A stretch of 64,000 nt of DNA from Rhizobiaceae bacterium (lineage in GTDB: Bacteria; Pseudomonadota; Alphaproteobacteria; Rhizobiales; Rhizobiaceae), in NCBI GenBank assembly GCA_017640615.1, contig JAEPQK010000004.1:494280-558279 (forward strand). Reading direction: 5' to 3'. The notes beneath the pieces are model-generated. The model was not told the origin of the DNA, ran no database searches, and worked only from the letters and a program-made list of their open reading frames with translations. Below are positions 37,151 to 47,235 of this stretch, piece by piece (within the stretch, counting starts at the first letter, position 1; each line of letters opens with the position of its first letter). A program made the position numbers and the translations under genes.

Positions 37151-39046
37151 TTAGCCGACGATACGCAGGTTGGAGAGTTCGTCGGCGATCTCCTTGAACA
37201 CGTCGTCGAGGTCGCCGCTGGTCGCATTCCAGAACAGCTTGGCCGGATCGCCGTTGGAACCGCGGCGGAAGCGCGAATTCGATGAGCAGTCCTTGAGCGC
37301 GGCTATCTGCGCCGCCTGGCTGGTGTTCGAGGACGACAGATCCAGCGCTACGGTCATCACGATCACGCCGGCCGACTTTGCATTGCCGCAGGTGCCGAGC
37401 ATGTGCTCGTTCAGTGCGTCGGAATAATTGTCGTTCGCGTAGTTGGTCGAGTTCACCGTGGTGTTCATGAACAGACGCGACTTGGACTCACCGGGCTGAT
37501 TACGGCCTGCATAACCATAGGCCGAGTAGATCGACTTGTTGTCCGCAAGGTCGTTGTGACCCAATGAACTCGGCGTGTAGTAAGTGTTCGCACCGTCCGT
37601 CAGCACGATCACGACCTTGTCGTTGCCCTTTTCGGCATCCGGACGCCCCTCGTTGAAAGGCAGACCGCCGGAGACCACACGCCATCCCCAGGCAATGCCC
37701 TCGGGAACATTGGTTCCGCCACTCGCCGCCATGCTGTCGATGGCGTTCTTGACTGCGGTAAGACCGGCCGATGCCGTAACGTCTGTCAGCGGAGTTATCG
37801 CATTGGTCGTGCACCCATCGTTCGGCCCCTGGCCGAGCAGTGCGGCAACAGTGCCATACGGCGCCGGTTCGAAATATTTCGGTCCGTATTTTTGGCGGTT
37901 GTAGTTGTTGCTGCTACTCGTCAGGTCGTCCCAGTAATTGCTACGGGCGCGGCGAGCCCACGAATCCCAGTTGTCCGTTTCGTCAGGTGCAAACAGCGGC
38001 ACATAAAGCGTTGCGGGATTGCTGCTGGACGGCGGTGTGTCGGTCCTATTGTAAGGTGCGGGGCGCGCCTCGACACAGCCCTGCCAGCTCGCAAAGGATC
38101 CATGAACCTCTTCCCAAGTGCCCGAGGTCACCCACTTCCACTTCTTGCAGGCACCCTTTTTCCACTTTTTGCAGACTTTTTCGGTCGTTGTGACATAGGT
38201 GTGGCCAGTGACCCGCTGCATATCTTCAAACAGTGAGAAGCGAGTAACGATTTCGCCCTCTTCGTCGTCCCAGGCGCTTCCCTTCTTCACATAGACACCG
38301 CCCGACAGTTCGATCTTCTTGTTCGAATTGGGAAACGCCGACCAGTCAAAATTCTCGTGATGGATCGGCGAAATACCGTTGGTGTCCATCCAGGATGCTG
38401 AGGCGTACTGCGAGCCAACATTGACAGAGGAGGCAAACGGAACGAGGCCGAACTGTACCGGCTTCGAAACCTGCTTCATCTGCCCGGCCTGCGAGGCGAG
38501 CTTGTCGACGAGGTCCTTTGCGGCGTCCTTGAGCAGCACCAACCGCTTCTTGCCGGAACCGGAGCCGACATAGTCCATCGAACCGGAGTTATCGAGCACC
38601 AACGCTACTTCGAGCGTGTTCTTGAGCCTGATCTCCGAGGTTGCGTTGAAGTCGATCTCGGCTGTGGGGTTCTCACCGCCCATCAGCGACGAGAATGCCG
38701 GCAGGAAGTAGGGCCTATATTTGAGGTCCGCGGTCAGCTTGAGCGTGCCGCCACCGGCATTGTTTTTCGGCAGCACGACCGTCAGCGACGCGCCTTCGAT
38801 GTCGCCGAGGTTCGCCTTGAAGAAGTCTTGCGCATAGGCGTGGAGCTGCTCGTCCGTTGCGCCTTCCACAACGCGCCGCGCCGTTGCGATGCCGGCCGCA
38901 TCCAGCGCGTTCAGCGTCAGCTGGCGCTGCCGGGACATTTCTGTGTAGTCGACGGCGAGCGCCATACCACCCAGGATCGGCACCAGTGCCGCCGCGGTCA
39001 TCAGCATGTAATTGCCGCGGGTATCGGAAAGAAAACGACGCAACAT
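37151..39046 (-). CDS. TadG-like von Willebrand factor A protein (paralogue 2)
   Basis: A 631-residue close paralogue of the neighbouring gene: RRFLSDTRGNYMLMTAAALVPILGGMALAVDY membrane anchor, MIDAS LVLDNSGSMDYVG near residue 150, NVPEGIAWGWRVVSGG, VVIVLTDGANTYYTPSSLG, and the same terminal DELSNLRIVG. The insert differs (CKKWKKGACKKWKWV is Lys/Trp-rich where paralogue 1 has an Arg/Tyr-rich stretch). Start at ATG 39046; the extension to 39097 lies upstream of the anchor. Likely a divalent-cation-dependent surface or secreted-matrix adhesin. Confidence 0.85.
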   Translation of the reverse strand: MLRRFLSDTRGNYMLMTAAALVPILGGMALAVDYTEMSRQRQLTLNALDAAGIATARRVVEGATDEQLHAYAQDFFKANLGDIEGASLTVVLPKNNAGGGTLKLTADLKYRPYFLPAFSSLMGGENPTAEIDFNATSEIRLKNTLEVALVLDNSGSMDYVGSGSGKKRLVLLKDAAKDLVDKLASQAGQMKQVSKPVQFGLVPFASSVNVGSQYASASWMDTNGISPIHHENFDWSAFPNSNKKIELSGGVYVKKGSAWDDEEGEIVTRFSLFEDMQRVTGHTYVTTTEKVCKKWKKGACKKWKWVTSGTWEEVHGSFASWQGCVEARPAPYNRTDTPPSSSNPATLYVPLFAPDETDNWDSWARRARSNYWDDLTSSSNNYNRQKYGPKYFEPAPYGTVAALLGQGPNDGCTTNAITPLTDVTASAGLTAVKNAIDSMAASGGTNVPEGIAWGWRVVSGGLPFNEGRPDAEKGNDKVVIVLTDGANTYYTPSSLGHNDLADNKSIYSAYGYAGRNQPGESKSRLFMNTTVNSTNYANDNYSDALNEHMLGTCGNAKSAGVIVMTVALDLSSSNTSQAAQIAALKDCSSNSRFRRGSNGDPAKLFWNATSGDLDDVFKEIADELSNLRIVG

Positions 39047-39156
39047 TGCTCGGTTACCCCACCATGGCTCGATTTTCGGCGGGTACAATGCGCACAAACC
39101 CCTTAAGGTGAGGTTTTCAAGCGCTCCGATTTCGATGTGTCGGCTTTAGCTTTTGT

Positions 39157-40359
39157 TTACGTTTCAGCCATGGCCGCACGGCGCTTTGCTGGCGCTTTCA
39201 GGACCTTGGGTCCGGAGAAGCGGTCGCCCTCCATCAGGTCGACGCCGAGGTCGATTAGCCCAACCGCGTCCTCGTCGCGTTCCACCCCGGTGGCAATCAC
39301 TTGAATGCCGGCCTCCTGCAATGCAACGACCAGCTCGGCGCCTGTCGGGTCGCTGGCGCGCTTGCTCTCGCGGTCGAAAAGCCGATCGACCGAGACTTTT
39401 GCATAAATAACGCCGCGGGAGGCTGCTGTTGCGGCGTCTTCAGCGCTTCCAGCCCAGTCTTCGAGCGCGATGCGGAAGCCCTCGGCGGTCAGCTTGTCGA
39501 GATTGTCACGCACCTTGCCCTTGCGCTCCAGCACTGGGGGCACCATCGACAGCACAACGGATTTCGCAAGCGCGCGATGTTGCGACGCTAGCTGTGCGAG
39601 ATTTTGCATCTCGCCTTCATTGCCGAGAAGCGCATCCGAAATCGCGATGTGGAAGGGCATCTTTTCGCTGTCGGATCCCAGCTGCCGGCGGCCGGCCTCG
39701 ATCGCGTTTTTCAGCAATCCCTGTTCGAAGGCAGCCTGATTGAGTCCCGAAACGGGACTGGCAAGGCGCCTGACGTCGTGCGCATGCAGCCCGTCTTCAT
39801 CGCTCACATGGGCATGAACCTCGAAACCCGCCGCAGTGCTGCGCGAGACGGAAATAATGGGCGCAAGGCTGACGACAAGTTCGTCGTCACGCACCGCGGC
39901 GGCCAGAGCCTCGCCGATATCGGCATCTGCTTCGCTGACGGCGGGCAACTCGCGCGGCACGTTCGGCGCGGGCCGAGGCCGGCGCGGTTCGCTCACCGGA
40001 GCTGATGGGTTTGCTTGCTCAGAAGCGTTCTTGCGCGTCGCCATGCTGCGAATTTCATCGGCGACCATCCTGTTCAGCTCGCCGATCGAGGCGGAATCCC
40101 GCGTGCTGCGCGAGGCCAGATCGTTGAGAGTTACTTCAACGGAATGCGAAAAGCGGCGGAATTCGTCACGCATCGCCGTCATGCGGTTCAGCGCAAAGAT
40201 GGCAACGCCGATGGCAGCCATCGCGACGATCAAAGCGGCGAGCGCGAAGATTTGACCTGTGACCGGCGGCAATGTGGCTTCGGCTCCATTCGAGACCGAA
40301 TAAAGTCCTATGGCCGCGATGGCCAAGGTGGTAAAAAACAATCCCCGTCGTGCAAACAT
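39157..40359 (-). CDS. Membrane-anchored degenerate EAL-domain protein
   Basis: A 400-residue protein: two N-terminal hydrophobic segments (about residues 7-25 and 36-58), a helical linker (60-110), a Pro-rich stretch (120-140) and an EAL-like domain to the end. The catalytic E-A-L position reads FEVHAHV, the usual K-x-D segment is KVSVDRLF, AEGVE is ATGVE, and QGxxF is MEGDRFSGP. It is therefore probably not a c-di-GMP phosphodiesterase but could bind the nucleotide or a partner. It lies just upstream of the vWA pair, same strand. Confidence 0.78.
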   Translation of the reverse strand: MFARRGLFFTTLAIAAIGLYSVSNGAEATLPPVTGQIFALAALIVAMAAIGVAIFALNRMTAMRDEFRRFSHSVEVTLNDLASRSTRDSASIGELNRMVADEIRSMATRKNASEQANPSAPVSEPRRPRPAPNVPRELPAVSEADADIGEALAAAVRDDELVVSLAPIISVSRSTAAGFEVHAHVSDEDGLHAHDVRRLASPVSGLNQAAFEQGLLKNAIEAGRRQLGSDSEKMPFHIAISDALLGNEGEMQNLAQLASQHRALAKSVVLSMVPPVLERKGKVRDNLDKLTAEGFRIALEDWAGSAEDAATAASRGVIYAKVSVDRLFDRESKRASDPTGAELVVALQEAGIQVIATGVERDEDAVGLIDLGVDLMEGDRFSGPKVLKAPAKRRAAMAET

Positions 40360-40536
40360 CTACAACTACACCGCTTTTGCCTGCGGCCATGATGGCCCGG
40401 CCAAGCCCCCTCAGCATCGTTCTGCCACCTGCTTAGGCGTCTGTTAAGTAAAAGCTCGTGACAGGGTGAATGGCTTCGGTTAATTGCAGCCGCTCACCAG
40501 CCCAAACCTCCGCCCGACGGAACGGACTTTCCTGCG

Positions 40537-41397
40537 ATGACGGCAACACTGCCGAAGAAAATCGATGCGCTGGCCGCGATTTCCGGCGATTACGATGTGA
40601 TCCTGTGCGATGTGTGGGGCGTACTGCACAATGGCGTAGAGGCGGCACTGCCGGCAGTCGAGGCGCTGCAAAAGGCCCGCGGCGAAGGCAAGATCGTGGT
40701 GCTCATCACCAACGCGCCGCGCCCGCGCGAGCCGGTTTCGGCGGCGATGGGCAGGATCGGCGTGCCGCGCGACGCCTGGGACCGAATGGTCACCTCGGGC
40801 GACGTTACACGCGACTTGATCGCCGAGAACGCGCGCCGTATCTACCATCTCGGCCCCGATAGCGACGCCTCGCTGCTTGAAGGTTTGGACATCGAGCTCG
40901 TTGAGGAGTTCGAGGCGCAGACCGTGGTTTGCACCGGCCTTTTCGAGGACGAGGTGGAGACCCCGGAAGATTACGCCGAAACGCTGATGCGGTTGCGTGC
41001 CCGCGATTTGCCTTTCATCTGCGCCAACCCGGATATTGTTGTGGAGCGCGGCGACCGCATGATCTGGTGCGCCGGCGCGCTGGCGCGTGACTATGCGCAG
41101 CTCGGCGGCCGCACCTTGATCGCCGGAAAGCCACACAGGCCGATCTACGATGCTGCGCTGGACGCAGCTAAGGAGCTGCTTGGTCGCGATGTGCCGGCAG
41201 CGCGTGTGCTCGCCATTGGCGATGGCGTACTGACCGACATCAAGGGCGCGGCCGCTTTTGGCATTGATGCTCTGTTTATCACCGCCGGTATCCACGCAGG
41301 CGAATATGGCGGCGCCGACCCCGAACCGGCGCAACTTGCGGCATTCCTCGAACGGCATGGCTTTCAGCCGCGCGCCGTGATGCCGCGCCTGCGCTGA
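40537..41397 (+). CDS. HAD-superfamily IIA hydrolase (TIGR01459 type)
   Basis: A 286-residue phosphatase-like protein: DVILCDVWGVLHNGVEA (motif I, residues about 20-36), VLITNAPRPREPV (motif II), ERGDRMIWCAGALA, AGKPHRPIYDAAL (motif III Lys) and AIGDGVLTDIKGA (motif IV). This alphaproteobacterial subgroup resembles NagD/PGP phosphatases; substrate unknown. It lies 14 bases ahead of ribF and commonly neighbours it in rhizobia. Confidence 0.88.
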   Translation: MTATLPKKIDALAAISGDYDVILCDVWGVLHNGVEAALPAVEALQKARGEGKIVVLITNAPRPREPVSAAMGRIGVPRDAWDRMVTSGDVTRDLIAENARRIYHLGPDSDASLLEGLDIELVEEFEAQTVVCTGLFEDEVETPEDYAETLMRLRARDLPFICANPDIVVERGDRMIWCAGALARDYAQLGGRTLIAGKPHRPIYDAALDAAKELLGRDVPAARVLAIGDGVLTDIKGAAAFGIDALFITAGIHAGEYGGADPEPAQLAAFLERHGFQPRAVMPRLR

Positions 41398-41411
41398 GCG
41401 GGTTCGACGCG

Positions 41412-42404
41412 ATGGCCGCCACCTTCATTAGACATCAGGGGTCGAAAGACCTCCCGCCAAGCCTGCACGGCGCCGTTGTGGCGATCGGCAATTTTGATGG
41501 CGTGCATCGTGGCCATCAGGCTGTGCTGGAATGCGCGCTGGAGGCCGGTCGCGCCCGCAACGAGCCCGCGGTCGCGCTGACTTTCGAGCCGCACCCGCGC
41601 GCTTTCTTCAATCCGGACAGCAAGCCTTTCCGGCTGACGCCGGCGCCGATGCGTGCTCGCATTCTCGCAGCGCTCGGCCTCGATGGCGTGCTCGAAATAC
41701 CGTTCACGCGCGATTTTGCCCAAACCGAAGCCGCGGACTTCGTGCGCGATGTGCTGGTGGGCGATCTCGACGCCTGCCACGTTGTGACAGGGCACAATTT
41801 TCACTTTGGCCGTGGCCGCAGCGGTAATCCCGACTTCCTGAGAGAAGCCGGCCACGCGTTGGGTTTCGAGGTTTCGACCGTAGAGCCTTTTGGTGACGAG
41901 GGCGGCGCAGTGGTCTCGTCGACCCGCATTCGCGAGCTGCTGGCAGAAGGCGATGTCGCGGCGGCGGCCGGCCTGCTCGGCTACCGCTACACGGTGGGCG
42001 CGGAGATTTCGGCAGGGAAACAGCTCGGGCGCACGCTCGGCTTCCCGACGGCCAACATGCGGCTCACAGAAACCAACGATCTGCGCCACGGCATCTACGC
42101 GGTCCGCTTTCGCCGTGCCGATGGCACGCTGCACGACGGCGTTGCGAGTTATGGCCGCCGCCCTACCGTCGAGGCCGAAGGCACCGTTCTTCTGGAAACC
42201 TTTCTGTTCGACTTCGAAGGCGACCTCTACGGCGAGGCCTGCGAAGTGTCGTTTTTCGGTTTCCTGCGCCCGGAACTGAAATTCGACGGGCTCGACCCGC
42301 TGGTGGCGCAGATGCGCAAGGACGAGGCGGAGGCGCGCGCTCTGCTCTCCGGCGTCAAGCCGCTATCCGAACTCGATGCGCGGCTGTGCTTCGCGACATC
42401 GTGA
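41412..42404 (+). CDS. ribF: Bifunctional riboflavin kinase / FAD synthetase
   Basis: A 330-residue enzyme converting riboflavin to FMN and FAD. N-terminal nucleotidyltransferase: VVAIGNFDGVHRGHQAVL, FEPHPRAFF, GHNFHFGRGRSGN and VSSTRIRELLAEGD. C-terminal kinase: GRTLGFPTANM and HDGVASYGRRPTV, LLETFLFDFEGDLYGE. Length is typical. Confidence 0.96.
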   Translation: MAATFIRHQGSKDLPPSLHGAVVAIGNFDGVHRGHQAVLECALEAGRARNEPAVALTFEPHPRAFFNPDSKPFRLTPAPMRARILAALGLDGVLEIPFTRDFAQTEAADFVRDVLVGDLDACHVVTGHNFHFGRGRSGNPDFLREAGHALGFEVSTVEPFGDEGGAVVSSTRIRELLAEGDVAAAAGLLGYRYTVGAEISAGKQLGRTLGFPTANMRLTETNDLRHGIYAVRFRRADGTLHDGVASYGRRPTVEAEGTVLLETFLFDFEGDLYGEACEVSFFGFLRPELKFDGLDPLVAQMRKDEAEARALLSGVKPLSELDARLCFATS

Positions 42405-42450
42405 AGCCCGTTGGCTCGACGCGGTGCGCCCCATTGCCTAACGAGTTTCG

Positions 42451-43149
42451 ATGAAGTCGAGAATGCTGATCACCGGAGCGACCTCCGGTATTGGAGCCGC
42501 GCTCGCCGCGCGCTACGCGGGCAGGGCGGACCTGCTGCTCGCCGGCCGCAGACCGTACGAAGAGGTCGCCGCGACGCTGCCCGCTGATGCGCACTACGTC
42601 GTTGCCGATCAATCGGAACCGGAACGAGCGGCGGCGCAGATAGGCAAGGCACTAGCAGATCTCGGCTGGGAAACCTTGGACGTCGTGGTTCTCAATGCCG
42701 GAACAGGGTGGTCCGGCGACCCGGCGACGGAGCCAGCAGCCTCCATTCGTAACACGCTTGATGCAAACCTGTTTGCCGCCGTCACGTTGGCTCATGCACT
42801 CGCGGCACTGCTCGAAGGCGGGCAGCTTGTCTTGGTCGGCTCCACGGCGCGGCGCGGCGCGCCACGTTTCGCAAGCTACGCGGCCGCAAAGGCGGGTCTC
42901 GACGGGCTTGCGCGGGCGCTGAGCGAGGAGTGGCGCGGCAAGGTGCGTGTGAAAATCGTCCACCCGGGCCCGACCGCGACAGGAATGCACGCCAAGGCGG
43001 GCTTCCATACAGGTCGTGCGCGGGCACTCTTTGCGCCTCCCGAGATGATGGCGCGGCTTATCGAGCGCGCAATCGCCCGGCGCCGTATCCGCCGAACCAT
43101 CAGCTTTCCGCAATACCTCGCCGCAGCGGTGACGCCGTGGCGCAGATAG
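42451..43149 (+). CDS. Short-chain dehydrogenase/reductase (SDR 1)
   Basis: A 232-residue NAD(P)-dependent Rossmann oxidoreductase: ITGATSGIGAALA (cofactor loop), VLNAGTGW, and the catalytic SYAAAKAG with preceding VGSTARRG. Substrate unknown. It overlaps the following SDR by 13 bases, suggesting cotranslation. Confidence 0.87.
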   Translation: MKSRMLITGATSGIGAALAARYAGRADLLLAGRRPYEEVAATLPADAHYVVADQSEPERAAAQIGKALADLGWETLDVVVLNAGTGWSGDPATEPAASIRNTLDANLFAAVTLAHALAALLEGGQLVLVGSTARRGAPRFASYAAAKAGLDGLARALSEEWRGKVRVKIVHPGPTATGMHAKAGFHTGRARALFAPPEMMARLIERAIARRRIRRTISFPQYLAAAVTPWRR

Positions 43150-43901
43150 AACCAGCGCCGCGGCCCCGCGGATTGGTAACCGGCGGAAGCGCCGGTCTCG
43201 GCAGGGCGTTTGTGGACCTGCTGCTGGCGCGTGGTTATGACGTTGTGTCGATCGACCTGAACCCGCCCCACACTGAGTGCACAGCCGTGGGCATTGTCTG
43301 CGATCTCGCCGACCGCGAAGCGCTCGATCGCAATATGGCGGCAATTTTTGCCGGCGGTCCCTACGCCGTAGTCATCCTGAACGCCGGCATCAGCGCTACG
43401 GGGCGGTTCGAGAAAATGCCGGTCGAAGCCTACCGGAAGCTCATGAAGGTAAACGCCGAAGCGCCGATGGTTCTTGCTTCGGCGCTGGCCAATGCCGGTG
43501 CGTTGAAAGGGCATCTATGCTTTGTTTCGTCGCTCTCGCATTTCACCGGCTATCCGGGTGCCGCGGTCTACGCTGCCTCGAAGGATGCGCTTGCAGTCTA
43601 TGCAAAGAGCATTCGCAAACCCTTCGCGAAACGCGGCATCGCCGTCACTGTGGCCTATCCCGGCCCGCTGCGCACCGAACACGCCGCCCGCCACGCACCG
43701 CCGGGTGCCGATGCCGCCCGCCGCCGCGATCCCGCTCTCGCAGCGCGCACGATGCTCGACGCGGTTCTTGCCGGCAAACGCGTGGCGTTTTCCGACCCGC
43801 GCGCACGAACGGTCGCGGTGGCCGGAGGGTTGCTGCCGGGCGTGATGGCCCGCGCCATGCGCCGCGTGATTTTCGAGAAGCTGGACCGTGATGTCTGGTG
43901 A
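43137..43901 (+). CDS. Short-chain dehydrogenase/reductase (SDR 2)
   Basis: A 254-residue SDR: GLVTGGSAGLGRAFVDLLLARGYDVVSIDL, VILNAGISATGRF, FVSSLSHFTGYPGAAVYAASKDAL (Ser-Tyr-Lys) and VAYPGPLRTEHA. I place the start at GTG 43137 because the Rossmann strand begins 12 residues later; the ORF-track start at 42930 lies inside SDR 1. It is distinct in sequence from SDR 1, so the two are not a recent duplication. Function unknown. Confidence 0.83.
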   Translation: MAQIEPAPRPRGLVTGGSAGLGRAFVDLLLARGYDVVSIDLNPPHTECTAVGIVCDLADREALDRNMAAIFAGGPYAVVILNAGISATGRFEKMPVEAYRKLMKVNAEAPMVLASALANAGALKGHLCFVSSLSHFTGYPGAAVYAASKDALAVYAKSIRKPFAKRGIAVTVAYPGPLRTEHAARHAPPGADAARRRDPALAARTMLDAVLAGKRVAFSDPRARTVAVAGGLLPGVMARAMRRVIFEKLDRDVW

Positions 43902-44151
43902 TGGCGCGGCACTTGGCCGCCTTCTGCGATTCCGCCTCTTTTCTCGCTCTCCGGTCTCGGTTAAAAGCGCGGCAATGAAAGCGCGCGTTCTCGCCCTTGG
44001 GGCCACCATACGAATTATTGGCCAGTCCTTCCGCTGACTGCCGGAGGGGCTGGGTTTTGCGCAACGCAGCGCCTGATCGAATTTCTGAGATTACAGGTGA
44101 ACACCTATCCGCCCGACCTGCCGCGCGGCGGGCAACAGACATGACGAGACG

Positions 44152-47106
44152 ATGACCGTATCAGCCGAAAAGATCGACTATTCGAAGACGCTTTACCTGC
44201 CGCAGACGGAGTTTCCCATGCGCGCCGGGCTTCCCAAGAAGGAGCCCGAGATCGTTGCGCGATGGCAGAAGATGGACCTCTATACTCGCTTGCGCGAGGA
44301 CGCATCGGGCCGGCCGAAATATGTGCTCCATGACGGTCCGCCCTACGCCAACGGCAACATCCATATCGGCCACGCGCTGAACAAGGTGCTGAAGGACGTG
44401 ATCACGCGCTCGTTCCAGATGCGCGGTTACGATTCGAACTACGTGCCTGGGTGGGATTGCCACGGCCTACCGATCGAATGGAAGATCGAGGAGCAGTACC
44501 GCGCCAAGGGCCGCGACAAGGATCAGGTGCCGGTCAACGAGTTCCGGAAGGAATGCCGCGAATTCGCGCAGCACTGGATCGGCGTGCAGACCGAGGAGTT
44601 CCAGCGCCTCGGCATCGTTGGCGACTTCAAGAACCCCTATACGACGATGAATTTCCACGCCGAGGCGCGCATTGCCGGCGAGTTGTTGAAATTCGCAATG
44701 TCGGGTCAGCTCTATCGCGGCTCCAAACCGGTGATGTGGTCGGTCGTCGAACGCACCGCGCTGGCCGAAGCCGAGGTCGAATATCACGACTATGAATCGG
44801 ACACCGTGTGGGTGAAGTTTCCGGTAGCGATAAAGGGTGGCGAGGCCTTTGCAGGCTGGACGGAGGACGAGCGCCTCGCAACCGACATCAAAAAAGCGTA
44901 TGTCGTCATCTGGACGACGACCCCCTGGACGATTCCAGGCAATCGCGCGATCTCATTTTCGCCGCGCATCAGCTACGGCGTCTATGAAGTCAAAAGCGCC
45001 GAGAACGACTTTGGCCCCCAGCCAGGCGAGAAACTGATTTTTGCGGATGCTCTGGCACATGAGAGCTTCGTAAAGGCCAAGCTGAGCTATGAGAGGCTGG
45101 GCGATATTTCCCCGCGATTGCTCAGGAAATTGGTCTGCGCACACCCGCTCAAGGGCCTCGGCGGCGGGTACGAATTCGCCGTGCCGCTCATCGCAGGCGA
45201 TCACGTAACCGACGACGCGGGCACGGGCTTCGTGCACACCGCGCCCGGCCATGGCCGTGAGGACTTTGACGCCTGGATGGACGGCGCTGCGGAACTGCGC
45301 GCGCGCGGCATCGACACGGCGATCCCGTTCACCGTCGGCGATGACGGTTTCTTTACCAAGGACGCGCCGGGCTTCGGACCTGATCGCGAGGGCGGGGCTG
45401 CCCGCGTCATCGACGACAACGGCAAGAAAGGCGACGCCAACAAGGCGGTCATCGAGGCGCTGATCGCGAAGGACATGCTGTTCGCGCGCGGCCGCCTGAA
45501 GCACTCCTATCCGCATTCCTGGCGCTCCAAGAAGCCGGTCATCTTCCGCAACACGCCGCAATGGTTTGTCCATATGGACATCGACCTGGGCGACGGCTCG
45601 ACGCTCCGCACCCGCGCGCTGAAGGCGATCGACGACACCCGTTTCGTGCCCAAAGCCGGTCAGACGCGCCTGCGCGCCATGATCGAGGAGCGGCCCGACT
45701 GGGTGCTGTCGCGCCAGCGCGCCTGGGGCGTGCCGATCTGCGTTTTCGTCAGTGAGGATGGCGCGGTGCTGCAAGATGAGGCCGTCAACGCCCGCATCCT
45801 CGAAGCATTCGAGGCCGAGGGCGCAGACGCCTGGTTTGCCGAAGACGCGCGCGAGCGCTTCCTCGGCAGCCGCGCCAACGAGCCATGGAAGATGGTGACG
45901 GACATTCTGGACGTCTGGTTCGATTCCGGCTCCACGCACACTTTCACGCTGGAAGACCGCCCGGATCTGAAATGGCCGGCAGATGTCTATCTTGAAGGCT
46001 CGGACCAGCACCGCGGCTGGTTCCACTCATCGCTGCTGGAGAGCTGCGGCACGCGCGGCCGCGCGCCCTACGACACCGTCATCACGCATGGCTTCACCAT
46101 GGCCGAGGACGGCCGCAAAATGTCGAAGTCGCTCGGCAATCAGGTGTTTCCGCAGGATGTGATGTCGAAGTCCGGCGCGGATATCCTGCGCCTTTGGGTC
46201 ATGACCACCGACTATTGGGAGGATCAGCGGCTTGGGCAGAACGTCATCCAGACCAATGTCGATGCCTACCGCAAGCTCCGCAACACCATCCGCTGGATGC
46301 TGGGCACACTGGCGCATGACGAGGGCGAGGAGGTCGCTCTTGCCGACATGCCGGAGCTGGAGCGGCTTATGCTCCACCGTCTGGCCGAACTCAGCGAGCT
46401 GGTGAACAAGGGCTACGACAATTTCGACTTCAAGCGCATTGTGCGCTCGCTGCTCGATTTCATGGTCGTGGAGCTTTCGGCCTTCTATTTCGATATCCGC
46501 AAGGACGCGCTTTACTGCGATGCGCCGTCAAGCACGCGCCGCAAGGCCGCGCTGGTCGTGGTGCGGCACTTGTTCGACAATCTGGTCACCTGGCTTTCGC
46601 CCATGCTGCCCTTCACCATGGAAGAGGCGTGGCTGGAGCGTTATCCCGACGCGCGCTCGGTTCACCTGGAACAGTTCCGCTCGGTGCCGACCGAATGGCG
46701 TGATGACGCGCTGGCGGCCAAATGGCGCAAGATCAGGCAGGTCCGCCGTGTCGTCACCGGCGCGCTCGAGATCGAGCGCAAGGAAAAGACAATCGGGTCC
46801 TCGCTTGAAGCGGCCCCGGTGGTTCACGTGGCCGATGCCGATTTGCGCGCTGCGATTGCCGACCGCGACATGGCTGAAATCTGCATCACCAGCGGCATCA
46901 CGATCGAGCCGAGCGCAGCACCAGAAGACGCTTACCGGCTGGATGACGTTGCCGATGTCGGCGTCGTGTTCGCCCGCGCATCAGGCACAAAATGTGCGCG
47001 CTCCTGGCGCTACACCGACGATGTCGGCTCCGATGCCGAATACCCGGATGTATCGGCACGCGATGCGGCTGCGCTGCGCGAGCTTAAGGCTGTTGGCAGG
47101 CTTTGA
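44152..47106 (+). CDS. ileS: Isoleucyl-tRNA synthetase
   Basis: A 984-residue class I synthetase. HIGH motif in [18 protein letters not shown] (about residue 63), [16 protein letters not shown], the editing-domain [10 protein letters not shown] and [14 protein letters not shown], and KMSKSLGN at about residue 655. The C-terminus ([25 protein letters not shown]) is the abbreviated zinc-site form typical of alphaproteobacteria. The 250-base region upstream shows no riboswitch or other gene that I can support. Confidence 0.98.
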   Translation: MTVSAEKIDYSKTLYLPQTEFPMRAGLPKKEPEIVARWQKMDLYTRLREDASGRPKYVLHDGPPYANGNIHIGHALNKVLKDVITRSFQMRGYDSNYVPGWDCHGLPIEWKIEEQYRAKGRDKDQVPVNEFRKECREFAQHWIGVQTEEFQRLGIVGDFKNPYTTMNFHAEARIAGELLKFAMSGQLYRGSKPVMWSVVERTALAEAEVEYHDYESDTVWVKFPVAIKGGEAFAGWTEDERLATDIKKAYVVIWTTTPWTIPGNRAISFSPRISYGVYEVKSAENDFGPQPGEKLIFADALAHESFVKAKLSYERLGDISPRLLRKLVCAHPLKGLGGGYEFAVPLIAGDHVTDDAGTGFVHTAPGHGREDFDAWMDGAAELRARGIDTAIPFTVGDDGFFTKDAPGFGPDREGGAARVIDDNGKKGDANKAVIEALIAKDMLFARGRLKHSYPHSWRSKKPVIFRNTPQWFVHMDIDLGDGSTLRTRALKAIDDTRFVPKAGQTRLRAMIEERPDWVLSRQRAWGVPICVFVSEDGAVLQDEAVNARILEAFEAEGADAWFAEDARERFLGSRANEPWKMVTDILDVWFDSGSTHTFTLEDRPDLKWPADVYLEGSDQHRGWFHSSLLESCGTRGRAPYDTVITHGFTMAEDGRKMSKSLGNQVFPQDVMSKSGADILRLWVMTTDYWEDQRLGQNVIQTNVDAYRKLRNTIRWMLGTLAHDEGEEVALADMPELERLMLHRLAELSELVNKGYDNFDFKRIVRSLLDFMVVELSAFYFDIRKDALYCDAPSSTRRKAALVVVRHLFDNLVTWLSPMLPFTMEEAWLERYPDARSVHLEQFRSVPTEWRDDALAAKWRKIRQVRRVVTGALEIERKEKTIGSSLEAAPVVHVADADLRAAIADRDMAEICITSGITIEPSAAPEDAYRLDDVADVGVVFARASGTKCARSWRYTDDVGSDAEYPDVSARDAAALRELKAVGRL

Positions 47107-47142
47107 TTGCCCAAGGGTGCCGCGTCGTCTAAAAAGGCCGCC

Positions 47143-47171
47143 AAATCCGGCGTCATCTTGTCGCCGGATTT
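47143..47171 (+). terminator. Hairpin downstream of ileS
   Basis: Perfect 10-bp stem AAATCCGGCG / CGCCGGATTT with a 9-base loop; a weak T-containing tail (GTAAGATTTGGGTTT) follows. Confidence 0.5.
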
Positions 47172-47235
47172 GTAAGATTTGGGTTTGGGTGGATGAGTAA
47201 CCGGCAGCAATGCCGGTGATGTGAGAGGCGACTCA

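Noticed and set aside
43902-44151. Search for a riboswitch or small RNA ahead of ileS
   Set aside because: No T-box-like stem or GNCC-type loop and no strong terminator-antiterminator pair was seen; left unannotated.
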